DNA of 64,000 nucleotides from Haloarcula ordinaria (GTDB lineage: Archaea > Halobacteriota > Halobacteria > Halobacteriales > Haloarculaceae): contig NZ_CP119789.1 of NCBI RefSeq assembly GCF_029338275.1, forward strand, positions 2,046,001 to 2,110,000, written 5' to 3'. How positions within the stretch are numbered: position 1 is the first letter of the stretch; each line of letters starts with the position of its first letter. Under the pieces are notes generated by a model. It searched no databases. It saw only the letters and a list, made by a program, of their open reading frames with translations, and was not told the DNA's origin. Positions 8,216-17,118 of this stretch are shown piece by piece. Position numbers and translations under genes: made by a program.

Positions 8216-8791
8216 TCAGAATTTAGCGGCCTGCCAGGAGAGCTCGACGTCGCGATACGGCGTGTCGGTGACGCTCGGGCCGTGGCCGGTGTGCATCTCG
8301 GCCAACTCCTCGTCAATCACGTCGAGCAGTCGCGCGATGCTGTCGACGAGCGTGTCGCGGTCGCCTTCCTCGAGGTCGGTCCGGCCGAAACTCCCGTTCG
8401 CGAACACGAGGTCGCCGGCGAACAGGACATCGGCGGCCGCCGAGTAGAAGCAGAGATGGTCTTCCTTGTGGCCCGGCGTATGGACTGCCAGGTAATCGTG
8501 GTCGCCCAGTGTGACGTGGTCGCCGTCTTCGATACCGTGGTCGACGCCGTCCTGGGCCGGGTCCTGGCCCCACACCTCGACGTCGAAGGCCGCCACGACG
8601 TCCGCGAGGTTGCCGACGTGGTCGTAGTGCGTGTGTGTCAGGACCACGGCGTCCAGGTCCGCTGTGTGTTCACGGACGGCCTCTACGACGTCGAACTCGT
8701 TACCGACGTCGACCAGCGCCGTTCGCTCGCCGGTGACGAGAAAGGCGTTGCTGGTGAACGACTGGACGCCGCGCGCGAGGTTCCGAATCAT
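8216..8791 (-). CDS. MBL-fold metallo-hydrolase
   Basis: A 191-residue single-domain metallo-beta-lactamase-fold hydrolase. Metal-binding residues are in place: THTHYDH at 52-58 (H53, H55, D57, H58), H108 in TPGHKEDH, D127 in FAGD and a final histidine in HTGHG near 168-172. The set matches the glyoxalase II-like subgroup, which cleaves thioesters or other small substrates, but there is no C-terminal glyoxalase domain. It is divergent from the HalX response regulator across a 145-base spacer. The substrate is unknown. Confidence 0.85.
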   Translation of the reverse strand: MIRNLARGVQSFTSNAFLVTGERTALVDVGNEFDVVEAVREHTADLDAVVLTHTHYDHVGNLADVVAAFDVEVWGQDPAQDGVDHGIEDGDHVTLGDHDYLAVHTPGHKEDHLCFYSAAADVLFAGDLVFANGSFGRTDLEEGDRDTLVDSIARLLDVIDEELAEMHTGHGPSVTDTPYRDVELSWQAAKF

Positions 8792-8936
8792 GCCCGGACG
8801 TTCGGTGGGGAGGTCAATGTCGGTATCGTTCTCGCTGCGGTGTCAGGGCGTCTTCTCCAGGTTCGATTTACACCGCTGATAACTACACCCACAGGGCTAT
8901 GTACGTGGATACGGTACCCGCCCAGTAGATTCAGTG

Positions 8937-9518
8937 ATGTCAGATTTGGACCCCCCTGTCGTTCTCATCGTGGAAGACGAGCCAGACGTCGCGGAGACCT
9001 ACAAACTCTGGCTCCAAGACGAGTACGAGGTTCGGATGGCCCAGAACGGCGACGAGGGCCTGGAGATGCTCGACGAGTCCGTCGATGTCGTCCTCCTCGA
9101 CCGGATGATGCCCGGCCTCTCGGGCGACGAGGTGCTCGAACGCATCGGCCAGCGAGCACTCAACTGTCGGGTCGCGATGGTGACGGCAGTGGAACCCGAC
9201 TTCGACATCCTGGAGATGGGGTTCGATGCCTACCTCTCGAAGCCGATCCGGAGCAAGCAACTGCACGACACCGTCTCGAATCTGCTGGAGCGCTCTGAGT
9301 ACGACACACTCCTGCAGGAGTACTACGCCCTCGTCGAGAAGCAGGCGACGCTCGAGGCCACGAAATCCACCGCCGAACTGGCCGAGAGCCCCGAGTACGA
9401 AGAGTTGACCGAGGACATCACGGAGATGCGCGACGGACTCTCGGAGACCCTCGGTGGTATCGAGGACGACTCCGATTTCATCGCGACGCTCCGCGGATTG
9501 AGCACTGACGAGGAGTAA
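8937..9518 (+). CDS. Response regulator with HalX output domain
   Basis: A 193-residue two-component regulator. The receiver domain (about 8-118) has the acidic pocket E13/D14, phosphoacceptor D55 in LLDRMMPG, T83 and K102. The rest (about 120-185) is a helical, coiled-coil-like HalX domain, a haloarchaea-specific C-terminal module of unknown output. I chose the ATG at 8937; an in-frame GTG lies immediately before it at 8934. The RecA-like ATPase follows 13 bases after the stop, so the two are probably one transcript. The partner histidine kinase is not in this window. Confidence 0.9.
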   Translation: MSDLDPPVVLIVEDEPDVAETYKLWLQDEYEVRMAQNGDEGLEMLDESVDVVLLDRMMPGLSGDEVLERIGQRALNCRVAMVTAVEPDFDILEMGFDAYLSKPIRSKQLHDTVSNLLERSEYDTLLQEYYALVEKQATLEATKSTAELAESPEYEELTEDITEMRDGLSETLGGIEDDSDFIATLRGLSTDEE

Positions 9519-9531
9519 CGAAGGCCCAGAC

Positions 9532-10191
9532 ATGTATAATCTATCGTCTGTCCTCGATTTCGAGGAACTGCGCGACGTTCGTCCCGGGTCGAGTATCCTC
9601 CTCTCCGGCCCGGCGATGAGTGGGAAGCAACGGCTGGCGTACGACATCCTGATGGACGGTGCTCGCGATGGCGAAGGGGCCGTGGTCGTCAGTACCAACG
9701 ACAGCGCACCGGCTATCGCAGAGGAGTTCCAAACCGGGGTCCCAGACCTGGCCGACTCGCAGCTCGGCATCGTCGACTGCCGGGGCGAGGGCGGCACAGA
9801 GGCCGACGCGCCCGACGGGACGTTCGTCCACAAGGTGTCGTCGCCGGGGGACCTGACCGGCATCGGTATCGGCATCACGAAAGCGCTCGAGGGGCTCCAC
9901 ACGTCCGGCCGGACCAGCGGACGACTGGCGCTGGTGTCCCTGTCGACGATGCTGACCTACACCGACAAGAAGACCGTGTTCAAGTTCTGTCACGTCCTCT
10001 CCTCACGGCTGGATACGGCCGACTACGTCGGTGTCTTCACCATCGACTCCGGCGCGCACGACACCCAGACGCTCCAGGTCATCAAACAGGCGTTCGACGG
10101 CCTCATCGAGGTCCGCGAGGCGGAGGCCGGGGGGCGCGAGGCCCGCGTCCTGGGCCTCGCCAGCGAACCGACGGCCTGGAAACAGCTCTGA
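9532..10191 (+). CDS. RecA/KaiC-superfamily ATPase-like protein
   Basis: A 219-residue single RecA-like domain. The Walker A region is SGPAMSGKQ (25-33), with glutamine where KaiC/RadA proteins carry T or S, so nucleotide binding or hydrolysis may be altered. A hydrophobic strand ending LVSLSTMLTY around 134-143 is the likely Walker B position, without a clear acidic pair. Such KaiC-like ATPases are common in haloarchaea and often sit beside signalling genes. Here the gene follows the HalX regulator by 13 bases, which suggests a joint signalling function. The degraded motifs allow it to be a non-catalytic sensor. Confidence 0.7.
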   Translation: MYNLSSVLDFEELRDVRPGSSILLSGPAMSGKQRLAYDILMDGARDGEGAVVVSTNDSAPAIAEEFQTGVPDLADSQLGIVDCRGEGGTEADAPDGTFVHKVSSPGDLTGIGIGITKALEGLHTSGRTSGRLALVSLSTMLTYTDKKTVFKFCHVLSSRLDTADYVGVFTIDSGAHDTQTLQVIKQAFDGLIEVREAEAGGREARVLGLASEPTAWKQL

Positions 10192-10246
10192 CTCGCGGTT
10201 CCGACGGGGGAGGAAGTATTTTGACCCTCGGGTTCACCCACCCGAT

Positions 10247-10990
10247 ATGGAAGTCACGCTGCTGGAGTCGACCGACGACCCCGAGGAACTCATCTGCAAG
10301 GCGGCCCGTAACGACTACAGCGCCGGGTTCGTCGGCGAACAGTCCTTCGAGGAGACGATGGCGACGGTGGAGGGCGAGACCATCGAGGAAAAGAAGCGGA
10401 CGCTCATCGGACACCTGCTGAACCACGGGCACTACGGGCCCTTCGAGCACGCCCAGGTCACCTTCGCGGTCAAGGGTGTCTCCCGGTCGTGTATGGCACA
10501 GATTACCCGCCACCGGCACGTCTCTTTCGACGTGCAGTCGATGCGGTACGTCTCCTTCGACGACGTCGACCCGGCGGACGTCCGCGAGGGAGAGATGGTC
10601 GTCGTCCCGCCCTCGGCGACGGACCCGGACTGGGTGGGCCGCAACCAGCAGTCCGGCCAGGTCGACGACGAGACGGTCGCGGAGCGCGAACAGTTGTTCA
10701 AAGACACAGTCGCACAGGCCGTCCAGTCGTACCAGGACCTGCTCGATCTGGGGATGCCGCCCGAGGACGCCCGGTTCGTCCTCCCCATCGGCATGGAGGT
10801 CAACATGGTCATGTCGATGAACGCTCGGATGCTGATGCACGTCGCCGACATGCGCGCGGCCGCCGACGCCCAGTGGGAGATTCGCGGCCTGACCGAGGAC
10901 CTGCTCGACCTGGCCGAGGAGTGGTGCCCGATAACCTTCGAACACTACAACGAGCACATGAAAAACCGGAAGAACCGGCTCGCACCCTGA
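10247..10990 (+). CDS. thyX: ThyX, flavin-dependent thymidylate synthase
   Basis: A 247-residue FAD enzyme that methylates dUMP to dTMP using methylenetetrahydrofolate and NADPH. The ThyX signature is present at residues 88-100: R88-H89-R90, S93, S98, R100, with aspartate where many members have asparagine. The second conserved block (RFVLPIGMEVNMVMSMNARML) lies in the C-terminal half. The ATG at 10247 is supported by a TATA element (AGTATTTTGA) 28 bases upstream. Longer in-frame starts would read back through that promoter and into the previous gene. Confidence 0.95.
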   Translation: MEVTLLESTDDPEELICKAARNDYSAGFVGEQSFEETMATVEGETIEEKKRTLIGHLLNHGHYGPFEHAQVTFAVKGVSRSCMAQITRHRHVSFDVQSMRYVSFDDVDPADVREGEMVVVPPSATDPDWVGRNQQSGQVDDETVAEREQLFKDTVAQAVQSYQDLLDLGMPPEDARFVLPIGMEVNMVMSMNARMLMHVADMRAAADAQWEIRGLTEDLLDLAEEWCPITFEHYNEHMKNRKNRLAP

Positions 10991-11102
10991 CAGTCTTCCG
11001 ACATCGAAAACCCGAATCAGCCCCTCTACCGACCGAACACGGGCTCAAATCGTCGCAGTACGGGCAACATATTTCTACTAGCGGGGAGAAATCAGGACAC
11101 AC

Positions 11103-12404
11103 ATGAGTCGAGACTACAATCGACGAGCATTCCTGAAACGCACCGGCGCAGTCGGCACTGTCGGACTACTGGGTGGACTCGCCGGGTGTTCGACGGGCGG
11201 CACTGGCGGCGGCGGGGAAACACCGGACGTGCTGATGGTCGTCGGCTACCCACAGAGTGGGGTCCAGCTGTTCAAGGACTTCTACGCAGACTATGGCGAC
11301 GACGACGCCAACATCCTCGTGACCGACGGCCTCCAGTCGGGCGACCTGCCCGGTGACGTCGGCAACGACATGTCGAACGTCCGCGGGACAGCCCCGACGT
11401 CGTCCGGGCCCGGGCGGGAAACCTTCGAGAGCCTCTTCCTGGAAGAGTTCGACTACGACCAGGCCGGCGTGTTCACCTCGCAGGCGTACGACGCCTCCGC
11501 GGTCCAGATTCTCGCGAACCTGATGGCCGGCGAGAACGACGGGACGTCCATCCGCGACCACATGCGCGTCGTCGCGAATCCGGGCGGCACGACCTACACA
11601 CCCTCGGAGCTGCCAGAGGCGGCCGAGGCTGCGGCGGCGGGCGAGAACATCCAGTACGAGGGGGCGTCGAGCAACGTCAACTTCGACGACGCCGGCGACA
11701 TCACGTCCGCCCGGTACCAGGTGTTTGGCTTCACCGGGGACGGCGTCGAGACGCGAGAGACGGTCGACTTCGGCGGGTCCGGCGAGATTCCGGAGCCCGA
11801 GCCGGCCGGCAGCGGGAGCGGCGCGGACCGGACGGTCCGACTCGGCGTCCTCCAGCCCGAGACCGGCGACCTCGGTCCGCTCGGCGTGGCCATCCGTGAC
11901 GCTGCGCTGCTCCCGGCCATCCAGCTGCGCGACGCCATCGACCAGACCGTCGAGACGCAGGTCGGTGATACCCAGTCCCAGGCCCAGGCGGGTATCGACG
12001 CCGCGAACTCGCTTGTGAGCGCCGGCTTCCCCTCTATCACTGGGCCCGCGGGGTCCGAGACGACCATCCAGGTCGCCCGGAACGTTCTCGTCGACAACCA
12101 GGTCGTGGGCTGCTCGCCCTCGGCGACGTCGCCGGACATCACCGACCTCGAAGACGACGACTTCGTCTTCCGGACCCCGCCGAGCGACGCGCTCCAGGGC
12201 CGGGTGCTGGCACAGGTCGCCACCGAGAACCTGGAGGGCACGACGGCCTCGACGCTGTATCTCAACAACAGTTACGGGCAGGCGCTCCAGCAATCGTTCG
12301 TCAACGCCTTCGAGGACGCCGGCGGTAGCGTCTCCCAGCAGGTCAGCTTCGAGTCACAGCAGCCCTCCTACACCTCGCAGATAAACACCGCGATGTCGAT
12401 CTGA
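11103..12404 (+). CDS. Branched-chain amino acid type ABC transporter substrate-binding lipoprotein with circularly permuted halves
   Basis: A 433-residue extracellular lipoprotein. The N-terminus has a twin-arginine motif (NRRAFLK, 5-11) and a lipobox LAGC with C29 as lipidation site. The rest matches the LivK/Peripla_BP_6 family, but in swapped order. Residues 41-226 (starting PDVLMVVGYPQSG) correspond to the usual C-terminal half. Residues 243-433 (starting RTVRLGVLQPETGDLG, through GPAGSET, SPSATSP, FRTPPSDALQGR) correspond to the usual N-terminal half. A Gly/Ser/Pro/Glu linker (227-242) joins old C-terminus to old N-terminus, and the protein stops after SQINTAMSI, exactly where the family normally continues into PDVLMVVG. 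Total length is normal. TATA CATATTTC lies 30 bases upstream (leaderless). Its likely partners are the livHMGF genes at 14257-18245 on the opposite strand. Confidence 0.85.
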   Translation: MSRDYNRRAFLKRTGAVGTVGLLGGLAGCSTGGTGGGGETPDVLMVVGYPQSGVQLFKDFYADYGDDDANILVTDGLQSGDLPGDVGNDMSNVRGTAPTSSGPGRETFESLFLEEFDYDQAGVFTSQAYDASAVQILANLMAGENDGTSIRDHMRVVANPGGTTYTPSELPEAAEAAAAGENIQYEGASSNVNFDDAGDITSARYQVFGFTGDGVETRETVDFGGSGEIPEPEPAGSGSGADRTVRLGVLQPETGDLGPLGVAIRDAALLPAIQLRDAIDQTVETQVGDTQSQAQAGIDAANSLVSAGFPSITGPAGSETTIQVARNVLVDNQVVGCSPSATSPDITDLEDDDFVFRTPPSDALQGRVLAQVATENLEGTTASTLYLNNSYGQALQQSFVNAFEDAGGSVSQQVSFESQQPSYTSQINTAMSI

Positions 12405-12465
12405 GGACTGGTGAGCACGCACATTCCGATTTTTCGAGCATCGCTACCGGTCGGTCCGGAAGCCG

Positions 12466-13797
12466 TCAGCCCTGGTGTGGTGTCGGGGCCGCGAACTGAC
12501 CGTCCTCGAAGGCGATGGGCTCTGCCTCCCGAACGACGCGCAGGTCGTCGCGGGTCCGGGCGGCGTCGAGCAAGGCCGGCGAAGCGTACATCCGGTCGAG
12601 CCGCATCGTGTCGGTCACCCTGAGGACGCGAGCGTCGGCTTCCGGAATCACGCCACCGGTCGAGAGGGACGCCGTGAGCCCGGCGCGGTCGGACTCGACG
12701 ACCGGCGGGAGGCGGACCCCGCGGACCGTGCTCGCGGTGATGGCGTTGATGAGCGTCTTCTCGGCGTCGAGGTCGGTCAGGAGGTCCTGGTGGACGAAGT
12801 CGGCCGACCCGATGCCCATCGCGTTGCCGTGCGTCGTCTCCGTCAGTCCGCGCGCGAAGAGACGCTTGATGTCCGGCCGGTCGGGCGCGGGTTCGTTGAT
12901 GGCGAACGGCCGCCGACCGATGACGTTCGTGTCCATCCCCTGCCCGCTGACGTCTTTCCCGACCCGGTCGACGACGACGACGTCTAACTCGTCGAACGGT
13001 ATCGTCGGCATGATGTCGTAGGCCGTCTCGAGCAGTTCCGCTTCGCGGCTGAGGAAGCCCGATGGGGGGATGCCCTCGACGATGGCGGTGTCGTCGTGCT
13101 GGTCCTCGACGATAGCCACGCCGCCGACGACCGGGAGCGCATCGAGTAACTGCTCGGTTATCTCCGGAATCATGTTCCGGAAGCTCCAGTCGACGGCCCA
13201 CTCGTGGGCGATCTTCGCGCCCCGCTGCTTGCCCATCCCGATGACGAGCATCTTCGAGAGGCCGCTCTCGACCGCTCCGTCGAAGTCCGTATGGGGCTTC
13301 ACGCGGTTGACCGGGAGGATCGCGTCGGCGGCGACGGCGTTCGCATCCGCCACGACGGGGACGTCCCGTTCGGCCGTGCGACCGACCTCGACCACGTCCA
13401 TGCTGGAGCGTATCTCACAGCCGATTGCCGACTCGGTGACGCCGAGCGCCGCGAGTTTCTCCCGTTGCCCCTCCGCCGTCGCGCCACCGTGACTCCCCAT
13501 CGCCGGGAAGACGAACGGCTCGTAACCCAGTTCGTCGACGGCGCTCACGACGCCCCCGACGATGGCTGCGAGGTTGGCGATGCCCCGACTCCCCGCGCCG
13601 ATGGCGACCTCGCCGCCGTCGGGAATCTCCGACCAGTCCAGCGACTCCACGGCCCGGCGGGTCAGGTCCTCGATGTCGGCCGGCTCGATGGGATCTGTCT
13701 CCCAGACCTGCTCGACGACGCCCATCTCCGGGAGCGGTTGCTCACCCGTCGCCTCGAGGACGACCGACTCCGGGACCGAAAGTGACGTGATGTCCAT
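12466..13797 (-). CDS. LarA-like (DUF2088) nickel-pincer-type isomerase homologue
   Basis: A 443-residue protein resembling the lactate racemase (LarA) superfamily. It has an AIGAGSRGIANLAAIV segment near 70, FPAMGSHGGATAEGQ near 97-111, and NRVKPHTDF near 163-171 with the histidine typical of the superfamily. It lacks obvious lar accessory genes (larB, larC, larE) nearby, so use of the nickel-pincer cofactor is inferred from family only. It is convergent with the permuted binding-protein gene, 61 bases apart. The substrate is unknown; a 2-hydroxy acid is a reasonable guess. Confidence 0.65.
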   Translation of the reverse strand: MDITSLSVPESVVLEATGEQPLPEMGVVEQVWETDPIEPADIEDLTRRAVESLDWSEIPDGGEVAIGAGSRGIANLAAIVGGVVSAVDELGYEPFVFPAMGSHGGATAEGQREKLAALGVTESAIGCEIRSSMDVVEVGRTAERDVPVVADANAVAADAILPVNRVKPHTDFDGAVESGLSKMLVIGMGKQRGAKIAHEWAVDWSFRNMIPEITEQLLDALPVVGGVAIVEDQHDDTAIVEGIPPSGFLSREAELLETAYDIMPTIPFDELDVVVVDRVGKDVSGQGMDTNVIGRRPFAINEPAPDRPDIKRLFARGLTETTHGNAMGIGSADFVHQDLLTDLDAEKTLINAITASTVRGVRLPPVVESDRAGLTASLSTGGVIPEADARVLRVTDTMRLDRMYASPALLDAARTRDDLRVVREAEPIAFEDGQFAAPTPHQG

Positions 13798-13896
13798 ACA
13801 CTAGGCGGGTCGCGGGGGGAGAATAAACGTGGGGGCTTGGTCGGGGGTAACCTCGAACCGCCGATCTCTGTGGGCCGACTGGCCGACTGACGACGG

Positions 13897-14160
13897 TCAG
13901 TCGCTCGCCAGCGTCTCCCCGCGAGCGACGGCGTAGATGATGACGATGCCAGCACCGACCGCGAGGACGAACTGCCCGAGCGTGGTCAGGATCGCCGCAA
14001 GCGGTGAGCTACCGAACGCGAGGACGGCGAGGGCGAACGGCACCAGACTGATGGCCACGAACAGGCCGACGAGTTTGGCCAGCGGTACGGCTTCGAGCAA
14101 CAGCTGTTGCCGGTCCAGTGCACCCGTCGCCGGGTCGACGAACGGTTTCGAAGAGGGCAT
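13897..14160 (-). CDS. Small membrane protein, two transmembrane segments
   Basis: An 87-residue protein with a short hydrophilic N-terminus (PATGALDRQQL) and two hydrophobic helices, about residues 27-49 and 55-80, separated by a short GSSPLAA turn. It looks like a conserved haloarchaeal membrane protein of unknown function. It lies between the LarA-like gene and the liv operon on the same strand, with about 95-base gaps on both sides, so co-transcription is uncertain. Confidence 0.6.
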   Translation of the reverse strand: MPSSKPFVDPATGALDRQQLLLEAVPLAKLVGLFVAISLVPFALAVLAFGSSPLAAILTTLGQFVLAVGAGIVIIYAVARGETLASD

Positions 14161-14256
14161 GCACTCGATAGTCTCCGTCGAGTTACAAGTGTCTCACGGT
14201 GGTTCCAGCTCGCGTCGAAGTCACGGGGCGGCCAGATGTCCCCGTGTCCTGCCGAC

Positions 14257-15012
14257 TCAGCCGCCCAGGAAGTCCTGGCGGACCTGCTGGTCGTTCAGCA
14301 GCGTCTCGCCGGCGTCCTGGTATCTGTTCTGCCCCTGGACGAGGACGTAGCCGCGGTCACAGCGCCGCAGGGCCTCTTTCGCGTTCTGTTCGACCATCAG
14401 CACCGCCGTCCCGTCGTCGTTGATCTTGTCGATGCGGTCGAACATCTCCGTGACCAGATCCGGTGCGAGGCCCGCCGAGGGCTCGTCGAGCAAGAGCAGG
14501 TCCGGGTCAAGCATCAACGCCCGCCCCATCGCCAGCATCTGCTGCTGACCGCCCGAGAGTGTCCCCGCCTTCTGCGTCGAGCGTTCCCTGAGAATCGGGA
14601 AGCGGTCGTAGATGCGCTCGATCTGGTCCTCGGGCACCTCGTCTAAGATGTACGCGCCCATCTCCAGGTTCTCGCGGACGCTGAGACTCCCGAAGACGTT
14701 CTCGTTCTGTGGCACGTAACCGATTCCCTCGTGGATGATCTGGTCCGGCGAGCGCCTGCTGATCTCGGTCCCGTCGAAGACCACCTGGCCGCCCATGTAC
14801 GTCGTCAGGCCGAAGACGGACTTCATCACCGTCGACTTCCCCGCGCCGTTCGGGCCGACGATGACGACGTACTCGCCGTCGCCGACGTCCATGTCGACGT
14901 CTGAGAGCACCTGCAGGTCGCCGTAGCCGGCGTCTAAGTCGCGGACCGCCAGGAGGATCTCGTCTGGGTCCGGGAGTGTCACGTCTTCGGACCGGGCGGC
15001 CTGCTGGCTCAT
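14257..15012 (-). CDS. livF: LivF, branched-chain amino acid ABC transporter ATPase
   Basis: A 251-residue ABC ATPase, the second nucleotide-binding subunit of a HAAT-family importer. Walker A GPNGAGKS is at 53-60, signature LSGGQ at 152-156, and Walker B LLLLDEP begins at 172. The short form and the phrase YVPQNENVFGSLSVRENL identify the LivF branch. It is the last gene of the livH-M-G-F operon, and its ATG overlaps the livG stop (ATGA). The true ligand of the transporter could be amino acids, amides or urea; sequence alone does not tell. Confidence 0.92.
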   Translation of the reverse strand: MSQQAARSEDVTLPDPDEILLAVRDLDAGYGDLQVLSDVDMDVGDGEYVVIVGPNGAGKSTVMKSVFGLTTYMGGQVVFDGTEISRRSPDQIIHEGIGYVPQNENVFGSLSVRENLEMGAYILDEVPEDQIERIYDRFPILRERSTQKAGTLSGGQQQMLAMGRALMLDPDLLLLDEPSAGLAPDLVTEMFDRIDKINDDGTAVLMVEQNAKEALRRCDRGYVLVQGQNRYQDAGETLLNDQQVRQDFLGG

Positions 15013-15842
15013 ACCTCACCTCCGAGGTACGCCTCGAGCACCTGTTCGTTCGACTGAATCGCCGTCGCGTCGCCCTCGGCGAGCACCGCCCCCTGGTGCA
15101 TCACGATGATGTGCTCACAGTGGTTCATGATGACGTCCATGTCGTGTTCGACCAGCAGGAAGGTCAGCCCGTCTTCCCGTAGTTCGTGGACCCGTTCGAG
15201 CAGCTTCTCCTCGAGCGTCGGGTTGACGCCGGCGAGCGGCTCGTCGAGCAACACCATCTCCGGGTCGGTCATCAGGACGCGAGCCATCTCGAGGAGTTTC
15301 CGCTGGCCGCCAGAGAGCGTCCCGGCGTTCTCGTGGGCCAGGTGGTCGATCTCGAAGAACTCCAGTGTCTCCCAGGCCCGTTCGACGACGGCTCGCTCGT
15401 TCTCTTTGACCCCCGACCGCAGGCCCGGCGTGACGGCTCTGAGCGCCGACTCGCCGACCTGGTCCGGCGGCGCGAGCATCACGTTCTCGAGCACCGTCAT
15501 CTCCGAGAGCTCGCGGGCGATCTGGAACGTCCTGACCAGGCCGGTCTTCGCGAGGGCGTACGGCGGGTGCCCGGTGACGTCCGCGCCGTCGAACCGGACC
15601 TCACCGCCGGTGGGCGTGTGGATGCCGGTGATACAGTTGAACGTCGTCGACTTCCCCGCGCCGTTCGGACCGATGAGGCCGGTCAACGCCCCTGTCTCGA
15701 CGGCGAACGTCGCGCCGTCGACGGCGGTGACGCCGCCGAACTCCTTCCGGAGCCCGTCGACCTCGAGCAGGGGGTCGTCGATGGCGTCGCTCCGGATGGC
15801 GAACTCGCGGTCCGTGGCGGTCACGTGCTCGCTCTCACTCAT
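15009..15842 (-). CDS. livG: LivG, branched-chain amino acid ABC transporter ATPase
   Basis: A 277-residue ABC ATPase, partner of LivF. Walker A GPNGAGKST is at 58-66, signature LSGGQRK and Walker B VLLDEPLAGVNP follow, and the LivG-specific C-terminal tail ends EQVLEAYLGGEV. I start at the ATG at 15842 (MSESEHVT), which overlaps the livM stop by 8 bases. A GTG nine bases upstream is in frame but unnecessary. The N-terminal 25 residues are longer than in bacterial LivG and acidic, as often in haloarchaea. Confidence 0.92.
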   Translation of the reverse strand: MSESEHVTATDREFAIRSDAIDDPLLEVDGLRKEFGGVTAVDGATFAVETGALTGLIGPNGAGKSTTFNCITGIHTPTGGEVRFDGADVTGHPPYALAKTGLVRTFQIARELSEMTVLENVMLAPPDQVGESALRAVTPGLRSGVKENERAVVERAWETLEFFEIDHLAHENAGTLSGGQRKLLEMARVLMTDPEMVLLDEPLAGVNPTLEEKLLERVHELREDGLTFLLVEHDMDVIMNHCEHIIVMHQGAVLAEGDATAIQSNEQVLEAYLGGEV

Positions 15843-17118
15843 CGCTCTCACCCCCGCTTGCCGGTCTGCGGTCCGTTATATCGACGCTCGCGGCCGGTTC
15901 GTTCCGATGGCCGAGCAGCCCCTTGGGCTGGTTCTGGATGATGTAGATGAGGACGACGCCGATGAGCACGAACCGAAGCGTGCTGATGTTCGCGACCGTG
16001 TAGGCGACGAACGGGGCCGGGTCGAGCGACCCCAGGGCGGCGGCGGCGTCGACGATGTTCCCGGGCGCCCCGTCACCGCCGAGCGGGATGTTCTCCCCGA
16101 GCCTTGCCGGCAGGTAAAAGAGTAGCGCCGAGAACGTCGCCGCGCCGAGGATGCTACCAGTGTTCGACCCCGAGCCGCCGAGGATGAGCGCCGCGAACAC
16201 GTAGAACGTGATGCCCGGGCGGAACTGCTGGGGGCTGATGTAGCCCGCCCCGCCACGGAAGAGGATGCCCGCTAGCCCCATCAGCGCACAGCCGATCATG
16301 AACGCCTTGATCTTGAACAGGCGCGTGTCCTTTCCGAGTGACTGCGTGACCGTCTCGTCCTCTCGGATGGCCTTCAGTACGCGGCCGAACGGCGAGTTCG
16401 AGAGGCGCGTGAGCACCCAGTAAGACCCGACCATCACGGCCAGCAGTGCGAGTCCGTACGCGATATTGACAACGTTCGGACTCGACACGCCGAAGGCAGC
16501 CGCGGCCGAGACGAGTGGCGAGCCGAGGCCCGTGACCAGGCCGGACAGGACGTCGCCCGGTGACTTGAACGAGATACCGGTCGCGCCGCCCGTCCCGAAC
16601 GTCGCCCCGAACAGCGTGACCTCGGCCACGCCGTCCCAGTTGACGAACAGACGGATTATCTCCGAGAGCGCGACGGTCACGATAGCCAGGTAGTCGGCTT
16701 TCAGTCTGAGCGCCGGCAGCGCTGCCAGCGCCCCGACGATGGCGGCGACGACCATCCCGCCGACGATGCCGACCACGAGCGGCAGGTCGAAGCCGGGGAC
16801 GCCACCGGCACCCGGGTTGGCAGGGGCCGTCAGAATCGCCATCGTGTACGCGCCGACGGCCATGAACCCGGCGACGCCGATGTTGAACAGCCCGGTGTAC
16901 CCCCACTGGAGGTTCAGCGCCAGCGTGAGAATCGCGTACGCGCCGATGAGGACGGTGACGCTGCCGACGAAGCCGGCCGCGAGGTTCGTCCACTGGCTCC
17001 CGCCGACCGCACGCGCGAGGAGGACCATGAGGACCCAGATGGCGACGATGTACCCTGCGACGAGGACGGCGTCGGGGAGTCCGTCCAGCCGGTCCCGGAT
17101 GGTGGCCGTCGCACTCAT
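15835..17118 (-). CDS. livM: LivM, branched-chain amino acid ABC transporter permease
   Basis: A 427-residue inner permease with about ten hydrophobic segments. The LivM signature region NLQWGYTGLFNIGVAGFMAVGAY lies near residues 69-91, and the cytoplasmic coupling loop PFGRVLKAIREDE follows around 240. The C-terminal tail after QPKGLLGHR is hydrophilic. Its ATG overlaps the livH stop by 4 bases, so stoichiometric co-translation is likely. A stretch rich in Gly and Ala after residue 330 (LGGDGAPGNIVDAA) is a haloarchaeal insertion in an external loop. Confidence 0.9.
   Translation of the reverse strand: MSATATIRDRLDGLPDAVLVAGYIVAIWVLMVLLARAVGGSQWTNLAAGFVGSVTVLIGAYAILTLALNLQWGYTGLFNIGVAGFMAVGAYTMAILTAPANPGAGGVPGFDLPLVVGIVGGMVVAAIVGALAALPALRLKADYLAIVTVALSEIIRLFVNWDGVAEVTLFGATFGTGGATGISFKSPGDVLSGLVTGLGSPLVSAAAAFGVSSPNVVNIAYGLALLAVMVGSYWVLTRLSNSPFGRVLKAIREDETVTQSLGKDTRLFKIKAFMIGCALMGLAGILFRGGAGYISPQQFRPGITFYVFAALILGGSGSNTGSILGAATFSALLFYLPARLGENIPLGGDGAPGNIVDAAAALGSLDPAPFVAYTVANISTLRFVLIGVVLIYIIQNQPKGLLGHRNEPAASVDITDRRPASGGESDE

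Noticed and set aside
10031..10246. Extended ThyX N-terminus
   Set aside because: It overlaps the RecA-like gene and the thyX TATA box; the family begins at MEVTLLES.
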